Shown piece by piece: positions 34,635 through 44,798 of a stretch of DNA of 64,000 bases. The stretch's first letter is position 1. Each line of letters begins with the position of its first letter. The stretch is from Xenorhabdus sp014467285 (lineage in GTDB: Bacteria; Pseudomonadota; Gammaproteobacteria; Enterobacterales; Enterobacteriaceae), in NCBI RefSeq assembly GCF_014467285.1, contig NZ_NKHR01000020.1, forward strand, positions 6,034 to 70,033. The letters run 5' to 3'. Below the pieces are notes generated by a model. That model did no database searches, was not told the DNA's origin, and was given only the letters and a program-made list of their open reading frames with translations. Both the position numbers and the translations under genes were made by a program.

Positions 34635-36704
34635 TTACTGGAGCAATGAAATATCCGCTACACGCAGGAACAGATCACGCAGTTCACTTAACAGCGTCAA
34701 GCGGTTGATCCTAACTTGGCTGTCTTCATCCATGACCATCACATTGTCGAAGAACGCATCCACCACTTCACGCAGAGAAGCCAATTCAACTAACGCATCC
34801 TGATAGTTGCCTTCTGCAAACAGAGGAGCCAGTTTTTCTTTCAATACGACCAGATGTGTTGCCAGTTGGATCTCTTCTGCCGCTTTCAATACGGAAGCAA
34901 GAACCGCGTCATTCAACTGCTCTTCTGATTTTGCCAGAATGTTGGAAACACGTTTATTGGCAGCCGCGAGAGAAACCGCTTCATCCAGAGTACGGAAATG
35001 CGTAACCGCTTTCATACGGGCATCAAAATCTGCCGGCTGAGTCGGACGACGCGCCAGTACCGCTTGAATGGTATCTACACTATAACCTTGCTCTTGATAC
35101 CACGTGCGGAAACGACCGAGCATAAACTCAACAACATCATCCACCACTTTTTCGTTGGTCAGCTTGTCACCGTACAAATGCACCGCTTCTTCCGTCAAAG
35201 TCTGGAGGTCGAGAGGCAGTTTTTTCTCAACGATAATGCGCAGAACACCCAGTGCCGCACGGCGCAGAGCAAACGGATCTTTATCCCCTTTCGGATGCTG
35301 ACCAATACCGAAAATCCCTGCCAACGTATCCATTTTATCTGCAATGGCAACCGCACAGGAAACCCCGGTAGATGGCAATTCATCCCCAGAGAAACGTGGC
35401 TGATACTGTTCATTCAGTGCCAATGCCACATCTTCGGCTTCTCCGTCATGACGAGCATAGTGCATCCCCATGACGCCCTGCGTATCGGTGAACTCGAATA
35501 CCATGTTGGTCATCAGGTCACATTTGGACAATAAGCCTGCGCGCGTCGCATGATTGACATCAGCACCGATTTTTTCAGCAATCCAGCCAGCCAGAGCCTG
35601 AATACGATCCGTTTTGTCACGCAGTGTGCCCAGTTGCTTCTGGAACAGTACAGTTTCCAAACGCGGCAGGTTATCTTCCAGACGCTGCTTACGGTCAGTC
35701 TTGAAGAAAAACTCTGCGTCTGCCAGACGTGGACGAACAACTTTTTCGTTACCTGAAATGATTTGCTGAGGATCAGAAGATTCAATATTGGTAACAAAAA
35801 TAAAGTTCGCCATCAATTTGCCCGCTTTATCATAAACCGGGAAATATTTCTGGTCGCCTTTCATGGTATAAACCAGCGCTTCCGCAGGAACTTCAAGGAA
35901 TTTTTCTTCGAATTTCGCGGTCAGCACGACCGGCCATTCCACCAGAGAAGCCACTTCTTCCAGCAAACTGTCACTCAGATCAGCCACACCGCCAAGCTGC
36001 ATCGCTGCTTGTTCTGCATCACGCCTGATTATCGCCTTACGGGCTTCGTAATCGGCGATAACCCGGCCACGCTCCTGCAAAATAGCCGGATATTGTTCTG
36101 CCTGCTCGATGGAGAATTCCGCTTCACCCATAAAACGGTGACCACGAATAATACGATCGGATTTGATACCCAGAATTTCGCCTTCGATCACTTCGCTGCC
36201 CAGCAGCAAAGTCACCGTATGCACCGGACGAACAAATTGAGTCTCTTTATCACCCCAACGCATTAATTTAGGAATCGGCAATTTGCTCAGAGAACTGCTC
36301 ACCATATCCGCCAGCAGCGCTTTTGCTTCACGGCCTTCGACCTGAGCGCGATAAAGCAGCCATTCCCCTTTGTCCGTAACCATGCGTTCAGCCTGATCAA
36401 CGGTGATACCACAACCACGCGCCCAACCTTCCGCCGCTTTGGTGGGTTTGCCTTCCGCATCAAACGCCTGAGCAATCGCAGGGCCACGTTTTTCAACTTC
36501 GCGATCAGCCTGTGCCGCAGCTAGATTTTCCACTCTCAACGCCAAACGACGAGGAGCAGCAAACCAGCTAACTTCACCATGACCCAGATTGGCGTTTTTC
36601 AGTTCTGCTTCAAAATTGGCCGCAAAGGATTCAGCCAGTGAACGCAGCGCCTTTGGTGGCAGCTCTTCTGTGCCGATTTCCACAAGGAAAGTCTGTTGAG
36701 TCAT
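34635..36704 (-). CDS. glyS: Glycyl-tRNA synthetase beta subunit
   Basis: A 689-residue beta subunit of the heterotetrameric bacterial glycyl-tRNA synthetase, carrying tRNA recognition. N-terminal TFLVEIGTEELPPKALRSLA, the KRGPAIAQAFDAEGKPTKAA segment, KLPIPKLMRWGDKETQFVRP, YTMKGDQKYFPVYDKAGKLM and the HD-like block HYARHDGEAEDVALALNEQY are all typical. The C-terminal anticodon-binding domain (DALVELASLREVVDAFFDNV) is complete. It lies 9 bases after glyQ and is co-transcribed with it. Confidence 0.97.
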   Translation of the reverse strand: MTQQTFLVEIGTEELPPKALRSLAESFAANFEAELKNANLGHGEVSWFAAPRRLALRVENLAAAQADREVEKRGPAIAQAFDAEGKPTKAAEGWARGCGITVDQAERMVTDKGEWLLYRAQVEGREAKALLADMVSSSLSKLPIPKLMRWGDKETQFVRPVHTVTLLLGSEVIEGEILGIKSDRIIRGHRFMGEAEFSIEQAEQYPAILQERGRVIADYEARKAIIRRDAEQAAMQLGGVADLSDSLLEEVASLVEWPVVLTAKFEEKFLEVPAEALVYTMKGDQKYFPVYDKAGKLMANFIFVTNIESSDPQQIISGNEKVVRPRLADAEFFFKTDRKQRLEDNLPRLETVLFQKQLGTLRDKTDRIQALAGWIAEKIGADVNHATRAGLLSKCDLMTNMVFEFTDTQGVMGMHYARHDGEAEDVALALNEQYQPRFSGDELPSTGVSCAVAIADKMDTLAGIFGIGQHPKGDKDPFALRRAALGVLRIIVEKKLPLDLQTLTEEAVHLYGDKLTNEKVVDDVVEFMLGRFRTWYQEQGYSVDTIQAVLARRPTQPADFDARMKAVTHFRTLDEAVSLAAANKRVSNILAKSEEQLNDAVLASVLKAAEEIQLATHLVVLKEKLAPLFAEGNYQDALVELASLREVVDAFFDNVMVMDEDSQVRINRLTLLSELRDLFLRVADISLLQ

Positions 36705-36713
36705 GATGGCCTC

Positions 36714-37622
36714 TTATTTTTTGTTACACATAGGGAAGCCAAGCGCCTCACGGGAGGCATAATAAGCTTCAGCAACTGCTTTGGTCAGGGTACGGATGCG
36801 CAGGATATAGCGCTGACGTTCAGTCACAGAAATTGCTTTACGGGCATCCAGCAAGTTGAAAGTATGGCCGGCTTTTAGAATGCGCTCATAAGCCGGCAGT
36901 GGCAGCGGAGTCTCCAGTGCCAGCAGTTCCTGTGCTTCTTTTTCGTATTGCTCAAAGCAGGTAAACAGGAAATCAACATCGGCGTGTTCAAAGTTGTAAG
37001 TAGACTGCTCAACTTCGTTCTGGTGGTAAATATCGCCATACGTGGTTTTACCCAGCGGGCCATCGCTCCATACCAAATCGTAAACACTGTCTACGCCCTG
37101 AATGTACATCGCCAGACGTTCCAGACCATAAGTAATCTCGCCAGTCACTGGCTTACACTCAAGACCGCCAACCTGCTGGAAGTAAGTAAACTGAGTCACT
37201 TCCATGCCGTTCAGCCAGACTTCCCAGCCCAATCCCCAAGCACCTAAGGTTGGGTTCTCCCAGTTATCTTCAACAAAACGGATATCGTGAACAGTAGGAT
37301 CAAGTCCCAACTCTCTCAAGGAGCCAAGATAAAGCTCCTGAATATTTTCCGGAGAGGGCTTGATGATAACCTGAAATTGATAGTAGTGCTGGAGGCGGTT
37401 CGGGTTTTCGCCATAACGGCCGTCAGTTGGACGACGGGAAGGTTGCACATAAGCTGCTGCAATAGGTTCTGGCCCCAAAGCACGCAGACAGGTTATAGGA
37501 TGAGAGGTTCCAGCGCCGACTTCCATATCCAGTGGTTGGACAATGGTACAGCCTTGACGCGCCCAGTAATCCTGTAATGTCAGGATGATTCCCTGGAAGG
37601 TTTTGGTATCAAACTTTTGCAT
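36714..37622 (-). CDS. glyQ: Glycyl-tRNA synthetase alpha subunit
   Basis: A 302-residue class II synthetase alpha subunit, the aminoacylation subunit. It has ILTLQDYWARQGCTIVQPLD, the motif-2-like RRPTDGRYGENPNRLQHYYQ and FTYFQQVGGLECKPVTGEIT, all near invariant in bacterial GlyQ. It forms an operon with glyS. It is divergent from tag across 195 bases; the glyQ promoter lies there. Confidence 0.97.
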   Translation of the reverse strand: MQKFDTKTFQGIILTLQDYWARQGCTIVQPLDMEVGAGTSHPITCLRALGPEPIAAAYVQPSRRPTDGRYGENPNRLQHYYQFQVIIKPSPENIQELYLGSLRELGLDPTVHDIRFVEDNWENPTLGAWGLGWEVWLNGMEVTQFTYFQQVGGLECKPVTGEITYGLERLAMYIQGVDSVYDLVWSDGPLGKTTYGDIYHQNEVEQSTYNFEHADVDFLFTCFEQYEKEAQELLALETPLPLPAYERILKAGHTFNLLDARKAISVTERQRYILRIRTLTKAVAEAYYASREALGFPMCNKK

Positions 37623-37817
37623 GTTGAATCCGCACGCGATACATATGAATTTAAACGAAAGCAGTCAGTATACCCTTTGACTGTAAGATATACAGCACTG
37701 ATCGCCTCTCAATTTTGCCGCAGTATAAAAAAATCTTATTCAAGCCACTTTACTTGTATATTTATCCAGTTATTATTGGTGCAATTATTAATCACTACCT
37801 GAGGAAAAGTTCGGTTC

Positions 37818-38396
37818 ATGAACAAGGAAATAATTCGCTGCGGTTGGGTTACCTCTGATCCTGAATATCTGGCCTATCATGACAATGAATGGGGCAACCC
37901 ACTGAAAGATAGTAAGCAGCTTTTCGAACTAATTTGCCTTGAAGGGCAACAGGCGGGGTTATCATGGCTCACTATCCTGAAAAAACGGGAAGGTTATAGA
38001 AAGTGCTTCCATCAGTTTGATCCCGTCAAAATAGCCAAAATGGATGACACCGATGTCGAGCGACTAATGCAAAAACCCGCTATTGTACGTCACCGTGCCA
38101 AAATCAATGCGATTATTCATAATGCCCGTGCTTATCTGCAAATGGCCGAACAAGGTGAAGAGTTCAGCCCATTTATCTGGCACTTTGTCGACGATTCTCC
38201 CCAAGTTAATCACTGGAAAACGCTGGCAGACGTTCCTGTCAAAACCGTCATTTCCGACGCACTTTCCACGGCCCTGAAAAAACGGGGATTTAAGTTTATT
38301 GGCAGTACTACCTGCTACGCCTTTATGCAAGCGGCAGGTCTGGTAAACGATCACCTCGTCAATTGCCTGTGCCGGAAATCAGCGCACGAAAGATAG
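37818..38396 (+). CDS. tag: DNA-3-methyladenine glycosylase I
   Basis: A 192-residue constitutive 3-methyladenine glycosylase that starts base-excision repair of alkylated DNA. It shows RCGWVTSDPEYLAYHDNEWG with zinc ligands C8 and H21, the HhH region AGLSWLTILKKREGYRKCFH with the conserved catalytic-pocket Glu/Trp context, and the C-terminal zinc ligands in VNDHLVNCLCR. In E. coli tag lies a few genes from glyS; here the genes between have gone, so tag and glyQ are divergent neighbours. Confidence 0.96.
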   Translation: MNKEIIRCGWVTSDPEYLAYHDNEWGNPLKDSKQLFELICLEGQQAGLSWLTILKKREGYRKCFHQFDPVKIAKMDDTDVERLMQKPAIVRHRAKINAIIHNARAYLQMAEQGEEFSPFIWHFVDDSPQVNHWKTLADVPVKTVISDALSTALKKRGFKFIGSTTCYAFMQAAGLVNDHLVNCLCRKSAHER

Positions 38397-38500
38397 CCAC
38401 AAAGATAGCAACATAGAATACCCATATTTCCCGTTGCACCCTAGTAATGGGCGGGGTATGGTGTCTTTTTCTCATACAAAAAACAGACGCAAACACCGTT

Positions 38501-39757
38501 ATGAAATTTTCGCAATTCGGAAACAAATTTACGCAAGATTCGGGAATTACCCGTCTGATGAATGACTTGAACCAAGGTCTGAGAACACCTGGCGCAATTA
38601 TGTTAGGAGGGGGTAATCCAGCACATATTCCTGAAATGGATGAGTATTTCCAACAAATATTGGCTGATATGGCGTCGAGCGGTCAATTGAACGAGACCCT
38701 ATGCAACTATGACGGGCCACAGGGGAAAAACACCCTGATAACAGCCTTGGCTCTGGAGTTACAAGAAAAACTTGGTTGGGAGATCCACCCACAAAATATT
38801 GCTCTAACCAACGGCAGCCAAAGTGCCTTTTTCTATCTGTTCAATTTATTGGCTGGTCGCGCTGAAGACGGTTCAATGAAGCGAGTTTTGTTTCCTCTTG
38901 CACCAGAATATATCGGTTACTCTGATTCGGGCCTGGATGAAGGGCTATTTGTCGCCAATAAACCCAATATAGAACTGTTACCTGACGGCCAATTCAAATA
39001 CCACGTTGATTTCGACCACCTTAATATTTCTGAAGACATCAACCTGATTTGTGTTTCCCGCCCGACGAACCCAACGGGCAACGTTATCACCGACGAAGAA
39101 TTACTGCGTTTGGATGGACTGGCTCAACAGCATCAAATTCCTCTGTTGATCGACAATGCCTACGGTGTGCCATTCCCCGGTATTATCTTTAGTGAAGCGA
39201 CCCCTCTGTGGAATCCCAATATCATTCTGTGCATGAGCCTGTCTAAGCTTGGCCTGCCGGGTTCCCGCTGCGGAATCATCATTGCCAATGAGAAAATCAT
39301 CAATGCAGTCAGTAACATGAATGGCATTATCAGTCTGGCTCCGGGTGGCGTTGGGCCGGCTATCGCGCTGGAAATGATTAGGCGCAATGATCTGTTTCGC
39401 CTGTCGCAAAACGTCATTAAACCGTTTTATAAGCAGCGCGTTGACAACGTAATTGAAATCATTCGTCGCCATATATCGGAAGATCGTTGTCTTATCCATA
39501 AACCGGAAGGCGCAATATTCCTCTGGCTCTGGTTCAAAAACCTGCCAATCACGACAGAAGTGCTTTATCAACGGTTGAAAAAAAGAAACGTACTGATGGT
39601 GCCGGGGCATTTCTTCTTTCCGGGGCTGGAACATCATTGGCCTCATGCTCATCAATGTATGCGTATGAATTATGTGCCTGACGTGGAAAAAATCGAAGAA
39701 GGTATCCGCATTCTGTCCGAAGAGATAGAAATAGCCCATAAAGAAGCTGAAAGCTGA
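38501..39757 (+). CDS. avtA: Valine-pyruvate aminotransferase AvtA
   Basis: The ATG at 38501 gives 418 residues and matches the start of E. coli AvtA (MKFSQFGNKFTQDSGITRLM); the longer frame from 38447 has an unlikely leader. It is a fold-type I PLP enzyme that makes valine or alanine from the keto acid. PLP-binding features are VSRPTNPTGNVITDEE, DNAYGVPFPGIIF and the Schiff-base Lys in MSLSKLGLPGSRCGIII. GMNY-like C-terminal CMRMNYVPD carries the substrate carboxylate-binding Arg. Confidence 0.95.
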   Translation: MKFSQFGNKFTQDSGITRLMNDLNQGLRTPGAIMLGGGNPAHIPEMDEYFQQILADMASSGQLNETLCNYDGPQGKNTLITALALELQEKLGWEIHPQNIALTNGSQSAFFYLFNLLAGRAEDGSMKRVLFPLAPEYIGYSDSGLDEGLFVANKPNIELLPDGQFKYHVDFDHLNISEDINLICVSRPTNPTGNVITDEELLRLDGLAQQHQIPLLIDNAYGVPFPGIIFSEATPLWNPNIILCMSLSKLGLPGSRCGIIIANEKIINAVSNMNGIISLAPGGVGPAIALEMIRRNDLFRLSQNVIKPFYKQRVDNVIEIIRRHISEDRCLIHKPEGAIFLWLWFKNLPITTEVLYQRLKKRNVLMVPGHFFFPGLEHHWPHAHQCMRMNYVPDVEKIEEGIRILSEEIEIAHKEAES

Positions 39758-40115
39758 GTAACGCAGGAAACAGAAATACAATAAAAAAAAGCTCCCTCAT
39801 TTAGGGGGGAGGGAGCAAGATGATAACGAGGACTTTTACCTGCGAACAGGACAGTAGTTATTAGAATCCCAAAAGAATTCTTCACACACGATTAGGAAAG
39901 GAAAACAATCCTTGTTTATACACCTTCCCTGAACTGAGTATATTTAACCAGAAAAATATTTATATAATGGCTTGAATAAGCAGGGATTTTTTACTTTAAA
40001 TCACCTCTACTATCTCAAATTAAGGCCAAATTTGAATAGTCAGGCCATATTCTGTGATCTAAAGCACACTTAATGAATTGAGTAAGTATACTTAAGTCGT
40101 TGGCATTGATTTAAG
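39758..40115. other. Convergent spacer between avtA and yidE
   Basis: About 360 bases between two convergent genes, with one strong hairpin (39791-39816, listed separately) and no gene. A CRP-like palindrome at 40053-40068 lies here but is not upstream of any start. Confidence 0.6.
39791..39816 (-). terminator. Terminator between avtA and yidE
   Basis: GCTCCCTC and GAGGGAGC form an 8-bp stem with a 10-base loop. On the minus strand it is followed by eight T residues, so it terminates transcription coming from yidE. It lies only 33 bases after avtA and may also reduce read-through from that side. Confidence 0.8.
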
Positions 40116-41774
40116 TCATAGTGCCCAGAAAATAACAGCCAAAATTTGGGGCGACATAATCCTTAAAAACATCGCCAGTGGATAAACCGTCGCATATGAC
40201 AACGAAGCCGCCCCGCTGTTGCTTTGAATGGCATTGGCAAAAGCCAGCGCAGGGGGATCGGTCATTGACCCTGCCAACATCCCACACAAGCTAAGGTAAT
40301 TCATTTTGGCAACGACGCGTGCCAGTAGGCTTACAATCAATAAGGGAACTATCGTTATCAAGACCCCATAGCCTATCCATGCCAACCCTTCTCCATGCAC
40401 CAGTGTATTAATGAAATTGCCACCGGATTTCAGCCCGACAACCGCAAGAAACATGACAATCCCCAATTCACGCAGTGCCAAATTCGCACTGGGAGGCATA
40501 AACCAATAGAGTTTACCAATCGTGCCAATCCGTCCCAAAATCAGTGCAATCACCAAAGGCCCACCTGCTAATCCAAGACGTAAGGCGGCGGGGAAACCAG
40601 GAATAAACAACGGAATGGAGCCCAGCAAAATTCCCAACCCTATTCCAATAAATACGGGCAACATCTGCACTTGCTGGAGTTTTTGCTGCGAGTTACCCAA
40701 TAGCCTTGTGACGGCTTCTACAGATTCAGGACGCCCGACAATATTCAGGATATCGCCAAACTGTAAGCTGGCATTATTACTGGCAACCAGTTCAATACCT
40801 GCACGATTGAGGCGAGTAACAACAACATCATATTTCTGTTTTAGATTGAGCGACCCAATTCGTTGACTCAGTACCTCATCATTCGTCACTACCACTCTGA
40901 CCGATTGGAGAATGCTGTTTGAGGTAGACAACGACACATCAACTTCTTCCCCAATCACCAGACGGACTTGGTTCAATTCTTCCCGCTGCCCTACCAGATA
41001 AAGCAAATCTCCATTCTGGATCACCGTCGTCGGCTGAGGCACCATCAATAATTCACCGCGTTTCAAGCGGGAGCACACAACGTCATCACTGTTGAGCAAA
41101 GGGATATCCTGCATCATTAACCCATCCAAATTCGGATTACGCACAGCAATATTCATTGTCTGGAGCATTTCCCGACTGTGGTTGCTTTGGATATCAAATG
41201 CTTTGGCTTCCCGTTCAACACTAATTCTGAAAAAAAGACGTATCAGCCACATAACCAATAAAATACCGCAAATTCCCATTGGATAAGCCATGGCATAGCC
41301 CATGCCCATTTGACTGATAAGTGAAGGTTCTGACCCCAAATCCACCAGAATTTGCTGACCCGCTCCCAACGATGGGGTATTTGTCACTGCCCCGGAAAAA
41401 ATCCCTAAAATAATCGGCAAAGGCACATCAAACAATTTATGAATAATAGCCGCAACCAAACCGCCAATAATGACAATCAGGAGAGCAAACCCATTTAATT
41501 TAAGGCCAGAAACCCGTAGGGAAGAAAAGAATCCCGGCCCGACCTGAATACCAATAGTATAAACAAATAGAATTAAGCCAAATTCCTGAATGAAGTGCAG
41601 CATATCATTGCTAAGTGACAGCGAATATGTCTGGGCAAAATGGCCGACAATAATCCCACCAAACAAAACGCCGCCAATCCCAAGACCAACACCATATATT
41701 CGCCAATTACCTATCCACAACCCTAATGCGGCAGCCAGTGCCAACAAGCTCATTGTCAGTGCAATATCACTCAT
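40116..41774 (-). CDS. yidE: Putative transporter YidE (AspT/YidE/YbjL antiporter family)
   Basis: A 552-residue membrane protein equal in length to E. coli YidE. Two membrane halves (residues about 1-185 and 375-552) flank a central cytoplasmic part with two TrkA-C/RCK-C domains (for example CSRLKRGELLMVPQPTTVIQ and VVVTRLNRAGIELVASNNAS). The motifs GFFSSLRVSGLKLNGFALLI, GAVTNTPSLGAGQQILVDLG and CGMLAGSMTDPPALAFANAI are typical of AspT-type exchangers. Substrate unknown. In E. coli ibpB and ibpA lie directly upstream; they are absent here. Confidence 0.94.
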   Translation of the reverse strand: MSDIALTMSLLALAAALGLWIGNWRIYGVGLGIGGVLFGGIIVGHFAQTYSLSLSNDMLHFIQEFGLILFVYTIGIQVGPGFFSSLRVSGLKLNGFALLIVIIGGLVAAIIHKLFDVPLPIILGIFSGAVTNTPSLGAGQQILVDLGSEPSLISQMGMGYAMAYPMGICGILLVMWLIRLFFRISVEREAKAFDIQSNHSREMLQTMNIAVRNPNLDGLMMQDIPLLNSDDVVCSRLKRGELLMVPQPTTVIQNGDLLYLVGQREELNQVRLVIGEEVDVSLSTSNSILQSVRVVVTNDEVLSQRIGSLNLKQKYDVVVTRLNRAGIELVASNNASLQFGDILNIVGRPESVEAVTRLLGNSQQKLQQVQMLPVFIGIGLGILLGSIPLFIPGFPAALRLGLAGGPLVIALILGRIGTIGKLYWFMPPSANLALRELGIVMFLAVVGLKSGGNFINTLVHGEGLAWIGYGVLITIVPLLIVSLLARVVAKMNYLSLCGMLAGSMTDPPALAFANAIQSNSGAASLSYATVYPLAMFLRIMSPQILAVIFWAL

Positions 41775-42266
41775 GACTCGCTTCCTTTACCAAAGGTTAA
41801 CATTTGGGAAGTTTGTCGATTTTCCCTTATGCTTTATAAATACCAGCATTATCAATTAAATGTTGGCATGAATTAACAGGAAGGTATGTGTCTTAAACCA
41901 CATATTACATGTTTTTTTATCTTTATTGGCCACGTTTCATTCAGGGCGAGTTTTTATTTTCCAATGAGTCACTCAGACCTCATTATTCAATAAACATTGC
42001 ACTAAATAGCTTTTATTTATTGCTGACAAATTAGAGGAGATAAATATTTTCCCGCCCCTGAAGGGCAGTTATAAAACAGAATTAAAATTTCCGTCACAAA
42101 AAATCATTAAATTTAATGACAAATGCTATAGCAAACTGAATATTACCTGACTATAGTAAATAGTATTCAGAGGTAAACAGTATTCAAGGTTTATCTTCAT
42201 GCTTTGGAAAAGTGGCGTTAAAGAGCAAATAGTATTTAAACATTGGCAAATTAACTCATTGAGATC
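41775..42266. other. Intergenic region between yidE and yidQ
   Basis: About 490 AT-rich bases between divergent genes, holding both promoters. In E. coli the small heat-shock genes ibpA and ibpB occupy this position; I find neither coding remnants nor an RNA-thermometer-like leader. Confidence 0.6.
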
Positions 42267-42623
42267 ATGGAAACGATGAAAAACCGTAAGATGCTTCCAT
42301 TATTATGTACCACATTGGGATTACTGCTTGTCACAGGCTGTTCCAGCATTATGACACATAGTGGCCCCTATCAAGGTTATTATTCTGGAGCGAAAGCCAA
42401 CATTGACATGTTAAAAGATGACAAAAGCGGGTGGGTCATGAAACCTCTGGTCGCGATTGATCTTCCATTTTCGGCCTTTCTGGATACGTTCCTGCTTCCT
42501 TATGATTATGCCCGTTCCGATCAAAATAGCGCTGAACAATCGCCTAAGCATCGTATCGAGCAACTGGAGGAAAATTCAACTTCTATTCTGTTAGATCCCA
42601 AGATCGTGATTAATGGAACATAG
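42267..42623 (+). CDS. yidQ: YidQ-like lipoprotein (DUF1375/YceK family)
   Basis: A 118-residue lipoprotein with signal peptide and lipobox LLVTGCSS. The mature part has SSIMTHSGPYQGYYSGAKAN and LVAIDLPFSAFLDTFLLPYD, the YceK/YidQ family core (a membrane-near LPxS..DTxLLPxD motif). Function unknown. The start could be 42267 or the ATG 9 bases later; ribosome-binding signals are weak for both. Position between yidE and yidR follows E. coli. Confidence 0.88.
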   Translation: METMKNRKMLPLLCTTLGLLLVTGCSSIMTHSGPYQGYYSGAKANIDMLKDDKSGWVMKPLVAIDLPFSAFLDTFLLPYDYARSDQNSAEQSPKHRIEQLEENSTSILLDPKIVINGT

Positions 42624-42682
42624 GTGCGATTTATTTTCCTTAATAACCATTAACCAGCAATGCGATCGCTACCATATCTGTT

Positions 42683-43972
42683 TCAACAAATGTTGGTTTC
42701 AACCACAAATATTTGCCGGTAACCATCAATATCACGCATAAAAGCAACATAGCGATCATTCGGTGATATCACTATTGCATCTGCGGAGGGAGCTTCGTCA
42801 GTACGCTCCGTCAAACGCCGCATTTCGCCATTCTGACTATCACAAAGCATAACACTATTGTCACAGACACAGGCAATAAACCGCCCACGGCTATCCCAGC
42901 TAAATGCAGATTGTATGCTGTTATGACTGTGGGTTATCTGCATTGGCTCGCCACCATTTGGGGAAATATGCCATAGCTGAATAATTCCTTGTTCATCTTT
43001 CATCAGAAAACCGATTTTGCTGCCATCCGGCGATGACCTTAGCCAGTGACGGGGCACATTCACAACACCCGGCCAACGTTTATCATGCGTGAAGGTCAAA
43101 CGTCGCTGTTTCACCCCCGCTGGCGGAGCAGGTAATGTTGTTTCAGTTCCGGTCAAAGGCTGATGACCTGCAATGGCGTAATCACCATCATTTTCAGGCA
43201 GATCAGCGAGATAAATTTCAGCTATTTTTTCACCATTTTCGGCGCATGTATCCCCAATAAACGCTAATGCCCAGCGCTGCTGTTGACCATTATCTTTGAG
43301 ATATCCCTGCTGCCCAATCCATCCCTCTTCATAAGCCCGATTGATGTCATCACTTCCGGGACGCGGGTGCGCGGTAGTCTGGCTAACAACAACTGAAAAA
43401 TAGTTACCGTCATATTCTCTCGGATGTTTTTTTGCTGAAATAACGGCACCTAATGGAACTGCCACCGCAACATTACGCAAATCGAGAGCGGGATCTAATT
43501 CACGCATTACATGATCGTTATAGGTGAAACTCAAACGGCTGCCATCTGGGCTGAAAACATGAACATGCGTACCGCCACGCAAAGCCCCCGCAGTATAAGG
43601 TGGGGTAATGTCCATCGCATCAATGTTAACTGCTACGTTCGGCAGAGTATCTGAGACAATCACACCACGACGATGGTGAAAGTCATACTGCCAATGTGCA
43701 TCAGGTTTTTCTGGGCCATGAATAAAAGCATAACGAGTTGGCTCCTGAGGGGTTACAGTCACCACACCGACATGAGCTCCATCCTGTGCCTGATAGATAA
43801 TTTCAGTCTGCCCGTTATCAACATGAATTTTTTCTATCGTTAAGCCTGTAAAAGATGCACCATCAGGGCGAACATCATATACCAGCCATTGGCTATCAGG
43901 AGTCCAGATATTTATATTAGTTATCTGATGGCTACGATTGTCGAATGTAATCTGACGTTCCTTTAAGACCAT
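42683..43972 (-). CDS. yidR: YidR family protein (DUF3748), TolB-like propeller
   Basis: A 429-residue protein matching YidR. Repeated DxxGSxxxF-type strands (FSPDGSRLSFTYNDHVMREL, SSPDGSKIGFLMKDEQGIIQ, ISPNDRYVAFMRDIDGYRQI) indicate a WD40/TolB-type beta-propeller. No signal peptide is visible, so it is probably cytoplasmic. Function is unknown. It ends 60 bases from the yidQ stop in convergent orientation. Confidence 0.9.
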   Translation of the reverse strand: MVLKERQITFDNRSHQITNINIWTPDSQWLVYDVRPDGASFTGLTIEKIHVDNGQTEIIYQAQDGAHVGVVTVTPQEPTRYAFIHGPEKPDAHWQYDFHHRRGVIVSDTLPNVAVNIDAMDITPPYTAGALRGGTHVHVFSPDGSRLSFTYNDHVMRELDPALDLRNVAVAVPLGAVISAKKHPREYDGNYFSVVVSQTTAHPRPGSDDINRAYEEGWIGQQGYLKDNGQQQRWALAFIGDTCAENGEKIAEIYLADLPENDGDYAIAGHQPLTGTETTLPAPPAGVKQRRLTFTHDKRWPGVVNVPRHWLRSSPDGSKIGFLMKDEQGIIQLWHISPNGGEPMQITHSHNSIQSAFSWDSRGRFIACVCDNSVMLCDSQNGEMRRLTERTDEAPSADAIVISPNDRYVAFMRDIDGYRQIFVVETNIC

Positions 43973-44105
43973 TTTCCTGCCTTATCTTGCGAGGTTTCGG
44001 ATAATAAAAACTAATTTTATTCAGATTCGACTAAAAAATTTCAGTCGAGACGTTATTGTTTCAACAGTACTCTTTACCTCTACGTTATTCCAGTTGATTA
44101 AATTT

Positions 44106-44723
44106 ATGCTACTAAGTGTCCTTTATATCATTGGTATTACGGCTGAAGCCATGACAGGCGCATTAGCCGCAGGTCGTCGAAAGATGGATGTATTCGGCGT
44201 TATCATTATTGCTTCTGTGACGGCCATCGGTGGTGGTACCGTTCGCGATATTATTCTGGGCCATTACCCTCTCGGCTGGGTAAAAAATCCAGAGTATATT
44301 GTGACCGTTGCTTGTGCTGCTGTTTTGACTATCTGGGTTGCGCCCATGATGAAACACCTACGCCGTTTATTTCTCATTCTTGATGCGATTGGTTTAATTG
44401 TCTTCTCCATCATTGGTGCACAAATTGCGTTGGAGATGCACTACAGCCCTATTATCGCCGCCATTGCTGCCGTAATTACCGGAGTTTTCGGCGGTGTACT
44501 GCGCGACATGTTTTGCAATACCATTCCGTTGGTATTTCAAAAAGAGATCTACGCAGGCGTCTCTTTTGCCGCTGCCTGGCTCTATATCGCCTTATTGCAT
44601 ACTCCACTGCATCCGAATAGCGTGATCCTGATTACACTGATTGCAGGATTAACGGCCCGGTTAGTTGCTATTCGTTATCGCCTTGGTTTACCTATCTTCA
44701 ATTATGATGGGACAGACCACTAG
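44106..44723 (+). CDS. yicG: Inner-membrane protein YicG (UPF0126/TRIC family)
   Basis: The ATG at 44106 gives 205 residues, the E. coli length (MLLSVLYIIGITAEAMTGAL); an upstream TTG at 44094 is unlikely. Two repeated three-helix units carry glycine-rich motifs GGGTVRDIILGHYPLGWVKN and GVFGGVLRDMFCNTIPLVFQ, typical of prokaryotic TRIC-type cation channels. In E. coli, YicG has been linked to glycine uptake (from memory). It starts the conserved yicG-ligB-gmk-spoT block. Confidence 0.94.
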   Translation: MLLSVLYIIGITAEAMTGALAAGRRKMDVFGVIIIASVTAIGGGTVRDIILGHYPLGWVKNPEYIVTVACAAVLTIWVAPMMKHLRRLFLILDAIGLIVFSIIGAQIALEMHYSPIIAAIAAVITGVFGGVLRDMFCNTIPLVFQKEIYAGVSFAAAWLYIALLHTPLHPNSVILITLIAGLTARLVAIRYRLGLPIFNYDGTDH

Positions 44724-44798
44724 TAATAAATAGCGTCATGCACGTTTGGGGCAACCCCTTTGCCCCTGCTTAATCCCCTTTCCGACCTAATCGCCTTT

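Noticed and set aside
40053..40068. CRP-like palindrome TGTGATCTAAAGCACA
   Set aside because: It lies between two convergent genes, far from any start, so a regulatory role is unlikely.
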